NCBI GenBank assembly: GCA_947683425.1
Contig: CANTUQ010000119.1
Coordinates: 7,277,501 to 7,341,500 of the forward strand
DNA: 64,000 nt
Direction of reading: 5' to 3'
From: Excoecaria cochinchinensis
Taxonomy: Eukaryota; Streptophyta; Magnoliopsida; Malpighiales; Euphorbiaceae
Made by a program: the position numbers and the translations under genes. This document shows, one piece after another, positions 1-9,822 of the stretch (positions are counted from its first letter, which is position 1; every line of letters begins with the position of its first letter). The notes beneath the pieces are model-generated. The model saw only the letters and a program-made list of their open reading frames with translations, was not told the origin of the DNA and searched no databases.

Positions 1-1418
1 CAACTTTTAGTATTAAAAATCATATTCATAATGCTCATAATCTGAACATATATTACAATAATCTTGAATTCATATAATACACAACAATTTGCCTGCAAAG
101 TTAGAATAGCGGATAATGAGTGAACACATTTGTACCCGTAGGTACATTCAAAAGCAACATCTTTATTTCTCATTCAAAAACATTTTCACATTGGGGGATC
201 TTAAACAAGATTCGAACAGATTAAGGATCGTGAGGACCCAAATGGGAACCTGATCAGGGTCCGGAACACATTGGGGCTGCAGCTAACAGAACTCTATTAG
301 GCATGCCTAACTATCCACTAACTTGACTCTTGCAGGCCATGCATCACTCATCATATCAATTACATATTGCACATAAAATCATCCTTGCATAAGTATAATA
401 ACATCACAGGGTCAAAAATCAAGTATCAAAAGCGTAGAAGAAAACTCATTTTGAAAACTAGAGAAGTTGCATTTTCCAGCTCTCAACCAAAAATTCTGCA
501 GAAATTAAGCCCAAAAATCACCCCAAACATGCAAGTGGTCTACCAAACTTCAATCTAAATCAAAGCAACAAATCATATTAAACAACATAAAACCCATGTT
601 TTATACCAATTAGCACAATTAAAACATCCAAATAAAGCAATCAAATTCAAGGGTTCATCAAACCTAGAATTTTTCTCCAAAATATACAATTACCCCATTA
701 ATCAACATTTAACTCACTCCATCAACAAATATCACTTAAATAACTTATCATATACTTCAATTAGGTACCAATAAACATATTTCTTCCATCAATTTTCTAG
801 AAATCAACACAATGATTCAAAATCACAAATTATGCAAAAATGCAAAACTTCCCAAACCTTAATCTCCTTAACTCCACAATCAAAGGGCTTCACTACCACT
901 TGCTTTTTCTTTCCCTTTCGGCTCTCTAGCAAGTTTCTCTGAACCAACAAACCCAAAACATGCAAAAACTCAAAACCCTAAGCACAAGAACACTCACACC
1001 AATGAAAATCTCAAAGAGAAGAGAAGAAGGAGGTGAAGAAGTAGAAACCCACTTACTTGCTATCACTTGAATTGTCAAAATCCACCAACAATTGCAGCAT
1101 AAGAGAGAAAAGAGAATCAAGAAGAGGAAGAAGAAAAAGAAGACGTGGAGGAGGAGGAAACGGGAGAGGGTAGCTACTCTCTCCCATTTTCTCTCTCCTA
1201 GGCTTATAAAGACTACCACTTGCCACATGTCAACATCTTGTTGAGTTTTGTCAATTCACACCCTAACTTATCTCTTCCTCTCACACCCAAACAAAACCCA
1301 CAATAACATAACATAACAAACAAATAACATGTAATTAACTTTAAAATTAAAATAACACATTCCCAAGATACACATAAAAATTACTCAGAACTACTAGGGT
1401 GGACAACAGGGTATTACA
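1..1418 (-). mobile_element. Partial Tekay/Del-type LTR, minus strand
   Basis: On the minus strand this begins with TGTAATACCC at 1418, the usual start of plant Tekay LTRs, and runs off the left edge. It shares blocks with the other Tekay LTRs here: a palindrome TTAGGCATGCCTAA at 297-310 next to a 'tatccacta...gactc' block also found near 10670, 32145, 38390, 50800 and 60540. The C-to-T rich strand near 900-1200 is pyrimidine-rich on the minus strand, like a 5' leader after a transcription start. Only the 5' part of the LTR is present. Small ORFs inside are chance. Confidence 0.75.
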
Positions 1419-1967
1419 CATTAAGCTCAGAATAATAATTAAGTTAAAAAGATAATCATAGAAACTCATCAAGGGGTACTTTGAGCTCTACTTTTTTCTT
1501 TTTTGTCTTTTCTCTTTTTTTTTTCTTTTTTTTTTTTGCTTTTCACAAGCTTATGTCTCTAATTATGTAGAGAGTTTATCAATGATCAAACCCTCTTCCC
1601 AAAGTTTAAAGCCATCTTCATCAGGGTGATTTTTTGATATGCCAAAGAATTATCAATGATTGAAACTCTTTTCCTAAAGTGTAAACCCATCCTTATCAGG
1701 GTGATTTTTGATAGCCCTAAGAATTGTCAATGATTGAAACTCTTTCCCAAAGTGTAAACCCATCCTTATCAAGGTGATTTTTGATAATCCAAAGAAATGT
1801 CATAATGTACATCCATCCTTACTAGAGCGGCCATTCTTCTAAGGGGAGGCAAAAATCATTTTAGGTGAAGGGTAGTTTTAACATGTTTAATACTAAAATC
1901 GGCAAGCATTTAGCATACCAAAATAAAGGCTTAATGGGCTAGCAAGCGATTGCAAAATAAGGATAGA
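1419..1967 (-). mobile_element. Inverted Athila-like 3' region remnant
   Basis: The stretch 1801-1960 is the reverse complement of a segment at about 16030-16190 in the 3' non-coding region of Athila-like element G (shared gagg-rich block, 'catccttact' and 'gcttaatgggctagc'). It is therefore the 3' non-coding part of a related element lying on the minus strand. It holds a poly-T tract (about 1494-1538) and a tandem repeat. No coding capacity seen. Confidence 0.6.
1576..1797. repeat. 74-bp tandem repeat, 3 copies
   Basis: Units start at about 1576, 1650 and 1724, each beginning TT(A/G)TCAATGAT and holding a 'catcctTATCAgGGTGATTTTTGAT' type block in pieces. The copies differ by scattered substitutions and small indels. 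It lies in the inverted Athila-like remnant. Confidence 0.75.
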
Positions 1968-3590
1968 TGCAAACACCGAGTCCTGAGGTAGTCCAGATCA
2001 GAGTTACCCGATGAAGATATCAATGCCTGTCTCTGGGAAAATGGATGAAAGTTGTGATTTTTTATTCTCCAATTTTACAAGGATTGAGGATTTCTAGACG
2101 TCAAGATGGGTTTGTTTTTTTGAAAATCTTTGTTTTTCTCAACCGATGGGTATGCCGTCGGTTAAAGGGATGCTTATCGTTCATTTTGAAGAACGGCTCC
2201 CCTCGTGAGGACCGAGCCCGTCGCTCGATGTAGAGATGTCCGTCACTCACTTGCGGAGGTCATCTCTCATGCTGAACGATGCCCATCACTCGCATGAGAG
2301 ATGCCTGCCTCTCGCAAGCGGTGACCATCTCTCGACGCCCACCTCTTGTGGGGTGATCCACCACTCAAAAGACCGAGGGCGTCCCTGCGACCGATGCCCG
2401 TCGATCGCTAATCTACCATAAGATTGAACGGGATTTTCTAGATTTTTCATATGTCCTCAAATATATTTCCAAGATTTCCTATATCTTCCTGATCTTTTCA
2501 AAATTTGGATTTGATTTTGATAATATTATGCAAATCATTCGGATTTGATTTTGATTTCAGAAATCTTTTTCAAATTTAAATTCTAAATTTGAATTTATTT
2601 GAATTATTTTCCTAAACCTATAAATAGGGGGTTGAGGCTCATTATTTGGGTTTAGCGGTTTTTATAAGATAAAAAAGGGTTAGCAATTTTTACGAAACAG
2701 AGAATTTTCTCACAAAACGGTTCTTGCTTTTATTTTCAGAAAACTTTTGTCAAATATTTTTTGAATTAAGGCAAACTGAGGGAACAAAATTAATTCATTT
2801 TTGTCCAATCTAGACTTTCTAGCATTCATAATTGCTACCGAAATATTGAGAAAGAAAAATATAATTTTCTTTTCTTGATCTGCTTTCAAAAATCACGATT
2901 TTGCAGTCAAAAATCTCCTAAAATTGCACATCACTGATTAATCCTTGTAGTACTCAAGAGATAGAAATCACGCGACATTCACGTTCGAAGGTAATATTCC
3001 AAGGGTAAATATTCTGGATCAACTTTCTTACATTTAATCCTTTCGCATTGATTTTATATAAAAAATTCCATTTTGTTCAAAACAAAACAGTTTTTAATTT
3101 GAATTTCTTTATTTTTCTAGGTCTGGGATGACCAACGGGCAGAGATTCCACCGAAGGCCGTCGCTCAGACGAGCGATGGGCCGTTGAGGATTTGGCCTCC
3201 ACCCGTCTGTCAGCCCAGGGATGCCCGTTGCTCGCACGACATGGACCATCCCAGAGCGACGGGCGTCCTTGGGCCTCCCTATTCAATTTTCTTCATTTCT
3301 TCTCTCTTGCCACTTAACCTTTATTTTCATGATAAATTTTTGTAGATTCTTTTCTTCCTTATTTATTTTCCATGAATATTTTATTTTAATGGTTACACTA
3401 ACATGATTTTTATTTTTATGAGCCTTTTGCTGCTTTATTGGATTTAGGGTTATTAAAAAAGGACATTGCAATGATCTGAGAACCTTTATTTGGGTTTATT
3501 CTTCTACCCTACTCCTCTTTATTTTGATCTCCACTTGTTTTAAAAATTTATTTCTTTTGCTAACACAAAAAAATGGAAAAATAGAAACTT
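1968..3590 (+). mobile_element. 5' LTR of Tat element A, 3' end deleted
   Basis: Starts TGCAAACACCGAGTCCTGAG, matching the starts of LTR B (32229) and of D on the minus strand. It keeps the TATA region and the shared block 'gggtaaatattctgga' (about 3004). GC-rich clusters with CCGTCGCTC-type repeats lie at 2160-2415 and 3120-3270. The terminal part seen in B (purine-rich genic-looking blocks, the PBS-like decamer and the ...GCGTCACA end) is absent, so the LTR was shortened by deletion together with the PBS. The right limit is approximate. Confidence 0.75.
2618..2627 (+). promoter_or_regulatory. TATA box of LTR A
   Basis: CTATAAATAG sits about 200 bp downstream of a GC-rich repeat cluster and is followed by a pyrimidine- and AT-rich leader. 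LTRs B and D have a TATA box at the same relative place (32606 plus; 36411 minus). This is a likely U3 core promoter. Confidence 0.6.
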
Positions 3591-4144
3591 TCCCTAGGCG
3601 GAATGAACCATAATACCTTGCTTGATGTATGGATCATTATGTATTGGACAGACCCAGATAATTTGTTTGGTCACCTAATCAAAAGCTTTCATGCCCCGAT
3701 AGGCCCATGTTGATTTATTCGGATTGCCTAAATACATAACGATCATAACCCATGCATATGTAAATTAGTTAGAAGAGGTTATGCTGCTGGTTCTTCCACT
3801 GTGCATCATGCGTGTTCATCGGGTTCCCCGTTAACTCATGGATCTAGCCCACTTAGGAAAGAGACTATGACCTCGTGTGAGGGAGTGACAAGGTTTGAAA
3901 GACCTATGTGCTTGCATGTTATTTGTGGATGTTGCATAGCACGATCATGCATCTTAAGGCATTTATGCATCATCCTAACCAGATATATTTTGCAACCATC
4001 ATAGATCTACCCAGGTGGTCAAGAGGTCCTCAGGGGCAGTTACGCAGAAATCCATTCTTCGAGCTACCAAAAATGGTGGAGTACTCAGACACACCTTAAG
4101 TAACCAGTCTCGCGACATTATCCTAGTTTTTCTTGCACAATGAG
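3591..4144 (+). other. Untranslated leader of Tat element A
   Basis: Matches the leader of element C (about 20250-20573): both contain 'aaagctttcatgcc' or a near match followed by 'cgataggccca', then a 'caggtggt...agaggtcct' block just before gag. No PBS is visible, because the sequence joins a shortened LTR directly to the middle of the leader. Confidence 0.65.
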
Positions 4145-5640
4145 ATGGCTAATTCACCAAGAGGGGTAGATGCTACCAAGGCCATGCTAGCCAAAGAAGT
4201 GGGTAAGCGATTTGAGGAGTTCAAGAATCGGATGATGGCCATGATGGCAAATATGGCCCAGCCTACCGCACCACAGAACCCAGCTCCTCCACTTATGACA
4301 GAAAATGAACAGGAGGAGGTCAGAGAGGATCCACAGGAAGAGATTCATCCACCATCAGTAGACTTAAGGCCAATGTGTTGGCAGGGCAGAAAAGAAGGCC
4401 AGCCCATAGGATGGATGAGGATTGGGAAGAGGATGAGTATCAGGAACCAGTGTCAGTGAGAGGGAGAGCACCTCAGACTGAAGAGGCCATCTGGAAGAAG
4501 ATGGAGGAAAAGTTCGAGGTAATGACGAGAATGTTGACTGGAGGATGAGGGATGAATCCTGAGGATAAAGAATTGGAGGGAGAGGATCTGATCCCTATGA
4601 ACTTTAAAATGCCGGATGTCCCGAAATTTGATGGCACTACTAATCCTATCGCCCACATAAAGCAGTACTCACTGGTAATGAAGGGTACTACTTTGATGAA
4701 GAGGCAAAAAATAGAATACTTCTATCTGAGCTTAACCGGCCTGGCGGTAGATTGGTACCATGGTCTAGATCGGAGGACTAAAGTGGATTGGGACTTATTA
4801 ATCAAAGAATTCCTCAGGCAATATGACTGCAACATGAGGATGGAGGTGACCCTAAAGGACTTGGAATTGCTGCAACAGAAGTCTAGTGAGTCCTTCCACG
4901 AGTATCTGATCTGATGGAAAAATCGGGTAATGGAAGCCAGATATTTAAGATCAGATCCGGCTGTGCATCAAAAATGCTAGCCCATATCTGAGGGATGGAC
5001 TAAAGATGAAGGGTCTGAAGGACTGGGAATCATTAAAGGATATCACCATTGTGGCAGAGGGAGAGTACCTCGCGAGAAGGGCAAATAATAAGGGCTATGC
5101 CAAAAGGGGTAGTAGCAGCCAGGGGGCAAGTAGGTCAATAGGCTCCACCAGTGGCACAAGGAAGACGGTTGAGGTTTTAGCTACAAATACTGCTCTAAGG
5201 CATTTCTCTAATTTAGGGAGATCTCTCTCATGGGTACTCAGGAGGCTGATGAAGGAGGGGAAATTGTAGCCTTTACCACCCCGATCGGCCAGGACCGAGG
5301 GTCTGCCAGGGCACAAAGATAATGAGTATTGTGCATACCATTAACATACTGGGCACACGATTAATGAGTGCAAGGCACTACGGCATACGATTCGGGATTT
5401 GATTGATTCCAAGCAGATCACAGATCCCGAGAAAAGAGGGAATCAGAAAAAGCTCAGGCATAATAATATGCCCCTGCCGGTGTTCATGATCGGGTCCTAT
5501 TTGCCCAAGTGGTTTGAGTTGAAAGATTCATACGGCATCAATGCCAATGCTGCTATTACATGCCTCCATGAGGTAAGTGAAGAGGGCTTCCCGTGGCAAT
5601 GATCGATTGCTAGTCCACTGATGAAAGTGGAGATGAAAAT
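4145..5640 (+). pseudogene. gag: Tat-type gag (element A), broken
   Basis: Structural polyprotein that would form the virus-like particle. The ATG at 4145 is preferred because its product aligns with the start of gag in element C (both have an ...DATKAM/DATRAM helix). The capsid region (Retrotrans_gag-like) is clear at 4552-4914, with MPDVPKFDGT, HIKQYSLVMKG and AVDWYHGLDRR. A C-terminal part at 5006-5602 has RHFSNLGRSLSWVLRRL and a nucleic-acid-binding motif around 5330-5380 whose CAFHQ-type Gln is now TAA. Several frameshifts (near 4450, 4550 and 4950) and stops (TGA at 4912, TAG near 5267, TAA near 5341) rule out function. Confidence 0.8.
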
Positions 5641-5898
5641 GATAATTCTAAAATTGAAGGATTTCCCAACCCATGGGGCTCGAAGGAGGAAGAAGAGAAG
5701 AAATAAAAGAAGAAAGTCGGAGTAGTGGCATGGAGCAAAAGGGTAGCTCCGAAAGCTGATAGGCCACAAGACCCTACAGGAGGTCGAAAGGAAAAAGAGC
5801 CGAAGGAGGATCCGATAATGAGGCAGCTGAAAAAGATGCCGGCTCAAATTTCAATCTAGGATTTATTGAGAGAGTCTCCATCTCATAGGTAGAGGTAA

Positions 5899-6159
5899 GT
5901 GGAGGCTTTGTGTGAGACTACAGTTGCCACGACCATCTCGCTTACAGAGCTGCTAGATGTAGTCAAGGGGGGTGCCGGAGAGAACGTTGTATTTACAAAT
6001 GCTGACTTCCTAGAGGAATACCGCAATCATAATTGCCCCCTATACATAAGGGCTCAGATCAATCAAAAACACATGGCGTGTGTCATGGTGGACAATGGTT
6101 CATCAATTAATGTATGCCCACTAGTGGCAAAGGCGACTTTCGGGATAACGGAGGATATG
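5899..6159 (+). pseudogene. Tat-type retroviral protease, N-terminal part (element A)
   Basis: Aspartic protease that would cut the Gag-Pol polyprotein. The visible active-site motif is VDNGSSINVCPL, in the form usual for Tat elements. The reading frame runs through FGITEDM and is then cut by the first base of element G's LTR (TGATAAG at 6160). The rest of the domain continues at 31201. Stops and frameshifts lie between this and gag. Confidence 0.8.
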
Positions 6160-7747
6160 TGATAAGTTGCAATTATATTAATATTTTAGGTTAATTCTTG
6201 GCATAATTATGTGTTTTATTTATTTATTTTTAATTTTAATTAGTTATATTTTTATAATTTTATTAGTTTATAATGTTTTTATAATTTTTAATAAGTTTTG
6301 GGATGTTTACAGGCGTTTTATTTTAATCCGGAGCTAAATTGGAGGTTCGGGATTGATTTTAGAAGCAATGGGTGAAAAAGGGCAGATTTTGCCTAAAGCA
6401 CAGCCGTGCTTTTGAAGGAAGCGCGCAGTACCAGAAGCACAGCCGTGTTTCTACAAGAAACACAGTTGTGTTACGCAGCAGGAGGCACGCGCAAAGAGGA
6501 GCAACGCGCACGTTCACGCCCGAAGCACAGCTGTGCATTCGCTAGACGCACAGCTGTGTTTCGCCATTTTTCCACCTGTTTGCATGCGCACGACACAGCG
6601 CCGAGGCGCTAGTTACTCAAGAACACAGCTATGCTTTGCGAAAGCATAGCTATGCTTTTCTCTAGACATTAAAAAGAAACGCCGCTGCATCTTCAAAAGG
6701 GGGAGACCTAATTAAAAGTAGACTTAGGTTTTTATTTTTAGTTCTTCAGTAGTGTTTTTATTTTAATTTAGGTTTTAATTTTCGTTTTAAATACTGTTTT
6801 AGCTTAGATTTAATTTTAAATTGCAATTTTGTTCTTAATTAATTTAGATTAATTTAGTTTATTTTTATATTTTGGGGATTTAAGGAATTCCAAGGTTGAA
6901 GAACAAAGGCTTCAAGATCTATTTTATCTCTCATCAAGGGTGTATTCTAAACTTGAGTTCTTCATATTTTATGTTTATATTCTTGATGTTGGAGTAGTTA
7001 TTCATGCTTAGGGGTTCTTGAATCATACTTTGTGTTTTAGATTTTTGGATTTAATGAATATTTTCAAGATTTCTTTTATTTCTCTCGTTATATTTTTTAC
7101 CTTTATAATGATTATTAGGTTTGATTATGATTTAGTCCGGAATGAGGATTGATTTCAAATCTGATTTTTGTTGTAATTTGTTTTTGCTCTGTTCTTATAT
7201 CTCTGCATTTATCGGTTTTGCTTGCTCCGGAATGGGACGCCTGATTTATAGATGTTAGTTTTATAATTTTCAGAAATGTGAGGAATGGATGGGTTCTGGG
7301 TTATTTGACTCCGGATTGGGAAAATAAACCGAACTTAGGATTTTATACCCGTGCAGAAGCTAGTTATATGGCTGACTTCGGTTTGGGATGTCATATAATT
7401 AGAGTGGCTGACTCCGGATTGTGAAGCCTGGGTTTAGTTAGGTTGCCCAGAATTTCATGTTTATATTGTTTTACCAATTTCCAATTACATTTATGAGGAT
7501 AGAATTTCCTAAGCATTTAATTTCATCCTTGAGTAATTTCTTGACGAACAATTTTATTTTTAATTCTTAATTTATTTTTCTTGCACAGCTTAGTTTTCTC
7601 CACTAAACAAACTGGGGATATGTCAAATTTACTCATCTATAGATATTTTATGTGACAATCCTTTTTCCCTTGGGTACGATAATCGAGGTCCTAACTATAC
7701 CCCACTTTATTACTTGTCGATTCGGTACACTTTTCGAGCACCGATAA
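6160..7747 (+). mobile_element. 5' LTR of element G
   Basis: Begins TGATAAGTTGC and ends next to the PBS. It pairs over its whole length with the 3' LTR at 29613-31200, with identical length and only scattered differences. U3 holds seven near-palindromes built on CACAGCTGTG (6397-6659). The region 6700-7500 is AT-rich with 'gactccggattggg' repeats around 7245-7435. The terminal bases read ...CCGATA here against ...CTGTCA in the 3' LTR. Confidence 0.9.
6397..6659. repeat. Cluster of seven CACAGCTGTG-type palindromes in LTR U3
   Basis: Near-palindromes of 12-18 bp lie at about 6397, 6437, 6458, 6524, 6548, 6622 and 6641, for example AGCACAGCCGTGCT and AAAGCATAGCTATGCTTT. The cluster is repeated in the 3' LTR (about 29850-30115). 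The local base composition is much more GC-rich than the surrounding LTR. Its place upstream of the likely start suggests a protein-binding or RNA-hairpin module (inference). Confidence 0.8.
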
Positions 7748-7753
7748 AGTTTT

Positions 7754-7771
7754 TGGCACCGCTGCCGGGGA
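7754..7771 (+). promoter_or_regulatory. Primer binding site of element G (tRNA-Asp type)
   Basis: TGGCACCGCTGCCGGGGA lies a few bases after the LTR end. It differs little from the Athila PBS complementary to the 3' end of plant tRNA-Asp, where minus-strand DNA synthesis starts. Confidence 0.85.
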
Positions 7772-7894
7772 AAAACGGTGTTGTTTATTTTATATCTTTA
7801 GTAGAGTTAGTTTGAGATTTTTATTTTTATTTTTTTTCTTCTTTGTTTTAATTTGGTGTTTATCTTTGCAGGAAAATTTTGAGGTCTTTTCAAA

Positions 7895-8656
7895 ATGACG
7901 CAAGATAGTGTTCAAGATTATGAGTTGGTCCTTTTGCGAGCTCAAGTAAATGATATGAGGAGGGAGATGCAAGAGTTACAACAATTGTATTCAACTTCAC
8001 CAGTCACCTATTCACCATCCTTTGAAAATCCTTACTCTCAATGGGAATCACAAGAGTATAACTTTGCCAAAATCGAAAGTCTTCAATACTACATATATAG
8101 TAGAGAGAAGCAATACCAAGCGGAAAGGCTGGTGCTACAGGCTATAATCAACTATCAAGAGGAGAGGATCAAGGGTCAAGAGAATCAATTAAGAAGTCAA
8201 GAATTTTGGATCCAAAATTTGGAATCAAAATTAGAGCATTTAATTATTTCTTCGGTTGATCAAAGAGATAGTGGTGAATTGAGTCATGCACCTATAGAGC
8301 TTAACGAGAATTTTGAAATTTTTGAGGATGGGTTGCGTGAAGAAAAAAAGGAGGCAATCATTATTGAAGACGAATCTTGTGTTTGTTTGGAAACTAAATT
8401 CAATTTTTTTGTGCAAGATAGTTTACCAAAGGAGCAAGAGTTGTGTGATCCGCAAATGGAAGCACTGGATTCAGTCCACTTGAAGAATTTATTTAGGCTG
8501 GAAGAGCCGGTGGATTTCATTTATAGTGAATCCAAGGTGGAGTCATACTTCATCGAAGACATGGAATTTCCCACCTTGGTGGATTTCGATGATTTTCTTC
8601 TACTGACGAGGGAAAATGAGGAGCTAAAGCCGGAAAGACCATTATTTGGTTCATAA
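7895..8656 (+). CDS. Unknown 253-aa coiled-coil, acidic protein in element G
   Basis: I do not recognise this protein. It opens with MTQDSVQDYELVLLRAQ just after a 'tttgcag' acceptor-like site at about 7870, 124 bp past the PBS, where gag starts in ordinary Athila elements. Residues about 8-35 and 65-115 are heptad-rich with many Gln, Glu, Arg and Leu and should form coiled coils; the second half is acidic with no basic nucleic-acid-binding tail. No zinc knuckle and no Retrotrans_gag signature are visible. It is fully open, while nearly every other ORF in the window has several stops. It could be a replaced or reduced structural protein, or a chance survivor. Confidence 0.6.
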   Translation: MTQDSVQDYELVLLRAQVNDMRREMQELQQLYSTSPVTYSPSFENPYSQWESQEYNFAKIESLQYYIYSREKQYQAERLVLQAIINYQEERIKGQENQLRSQEFWIQNLESKLEHLIISSVDQRDSGELSHAPIELNENFEIFEDGLREEKKEAIIIEDESCVCLETKFNFFVQDSLPKEQELCDPQMEALDSVHLKNLFRLEEPVDFIYSESKVESYFIEDMEFPTLVDFDDFLLLTRENEELKPERPLFGS

Positions 8657-9040
8657 TCTCGTCCACCCGAGAGTAACATGATCGAGATGGGACTCAATAA
8701 ACCAGAACTTTTTTTTTCTTAACCCTTCCTATTTAATTATATGTCATTCATATGTGTTTTATGTTTTAAATTTTTAGTTGTTTATTTTGAATCTTTAAAA
8801 AAAATAAAAAATTATATACATTTATGTAAAACTATATTCTTTAAATTTTTGGTATATTAGAATGTTAATTTGTTGTTTTTCATGTTCAATTTGTTGATTT
8901 TTAATTTTTTTTTTCTTTTAATCGGTTTTGGTTTGGTTTATTGTTTTGGAATTTAATAGGGAGAACAATAAGAGAATTCAAAAATTTTACGGCCAAAATT
9001 GTGTAGTGTAGATGTGGGACAGTAGCAATTTACCAGTTAT
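8657..9040. other. AT-rich spacer in element G
   Basis: T-rich and A-rich stretches follow the 253-codon ORF. No coding or repeat signal is seen apart from homopolymer runs. Confidence 0.5.
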
Positions 9041-9206
9041 CTCACGGTGACAATTAAAATTATTGTCATCGTGAGGTACATTTCATCAGGGAAGTCGCGT
9101 AAGGGCAAGCACGAAAACACAGCTGTGCTTTCATTTAAAAAATGCCGATAGGTAGCTATGAGTAATAACACAGCTGAGCTTATTTTAAAAGCACAGCTGT
9201 GCTTTT
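9041..9206. repeat. Internal palindrome cluster of element G
   Basis: A 35-bp imperfect palindrome at 9041-9075 opens CTCACGGTGACAAT and closes ATTGTCATCGTGAG. It is followed by three CACAGCTGTG-type palindromes at about 9114, 9167 and 9187, the last being AAAAGCACAGCTGTGCTTTT. The same two palindrome types occur together in the Tekay solo LTR at 37672-38062. The cluster lies directly upstream of a promoter-like region. Confidence 0.8.
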
Positions 9207-9353
9207 ATTCCAAACCTTTTAAAACGCGGTTTCAATTCGGCGCTTCTTCTTCTTTTCTCTTTTCTTCTCCCTTGTTCCCCCCTGTTCTTCAATTTAAAAA
9301 TTTTCTCTCAATTTTTCTCTTCGATCTCCGTTGCCAACCCAAGCTCGTCTCAG
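9207..9353 (+). promoter_or_regulatory. Putative internal promoter and spliced 5' leader for ORF1 of element G
   Basis: CCTTTTAAAACGCG (about 9216) is followed by a long CT-rich stretch typical of plant 5' leaders. It ends in a splice-donor match at 9353/9354 (CTCAG then GTGATT). The best partner is the acceptor TTTTTCAG at 13521-13528, directly before the ORF1-like gene. The intervening intron would now contain the solo LTR. Inferred from sequence layout only. Confidence 0.5.
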
Positions 9354-9822
9354 GTGATTTTGATTTAATGCATTTTCATAGAGCTTAATGGAATTCTTTT
9401 CATCGTATTTCTGCTTTTCTCTTATTCTTTGCCGATTCTGATTTTCCCCATAATTTCTGCAAAAATTACAGATTTTTTAGGTTAAGAATTAAGAGCTCTC
9501 TTCCATTATTTATCTTCTAAAATTTTTAAGTCAGTTATCTAATTTCTACAGATTCTAGGTACGCTTTATTCCCACTCTGTTCATTCAAAATTTTTCATTG
9601 TTTTTATGATTCCTTTGTGCACTGAGCTTCATTCAATAATTTATGTTGTTATTTGACATTATGAATTGAGATGTGTTTCTTCTCTTGCTAATGGGTGCGT
9701 AGGATGAGAAAATTGTGCTAAAAATTTAGTTTGTTAACTCTGCTCACCAGGTGCTTGATGAAATGTTTAAATGAGAAATTCATGTCAATTTTGGGACTAT
9801 TAACGTGAAACTGCAGCATATT
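9354..9822. other. Putative intron of element G, left part
   Basis: T-rich sequence between the donor at 9354 and the inserted solo LTR at 9823. It continues after the LTR at 12461-13528. No coding signal. Confidence 0.45.

Noticed and set aside
7895..8656. Ordinary Athila gag
   Set aside because: Its position fits, but none of the capsid blocks seen in element J and no zinc knuckle are present.
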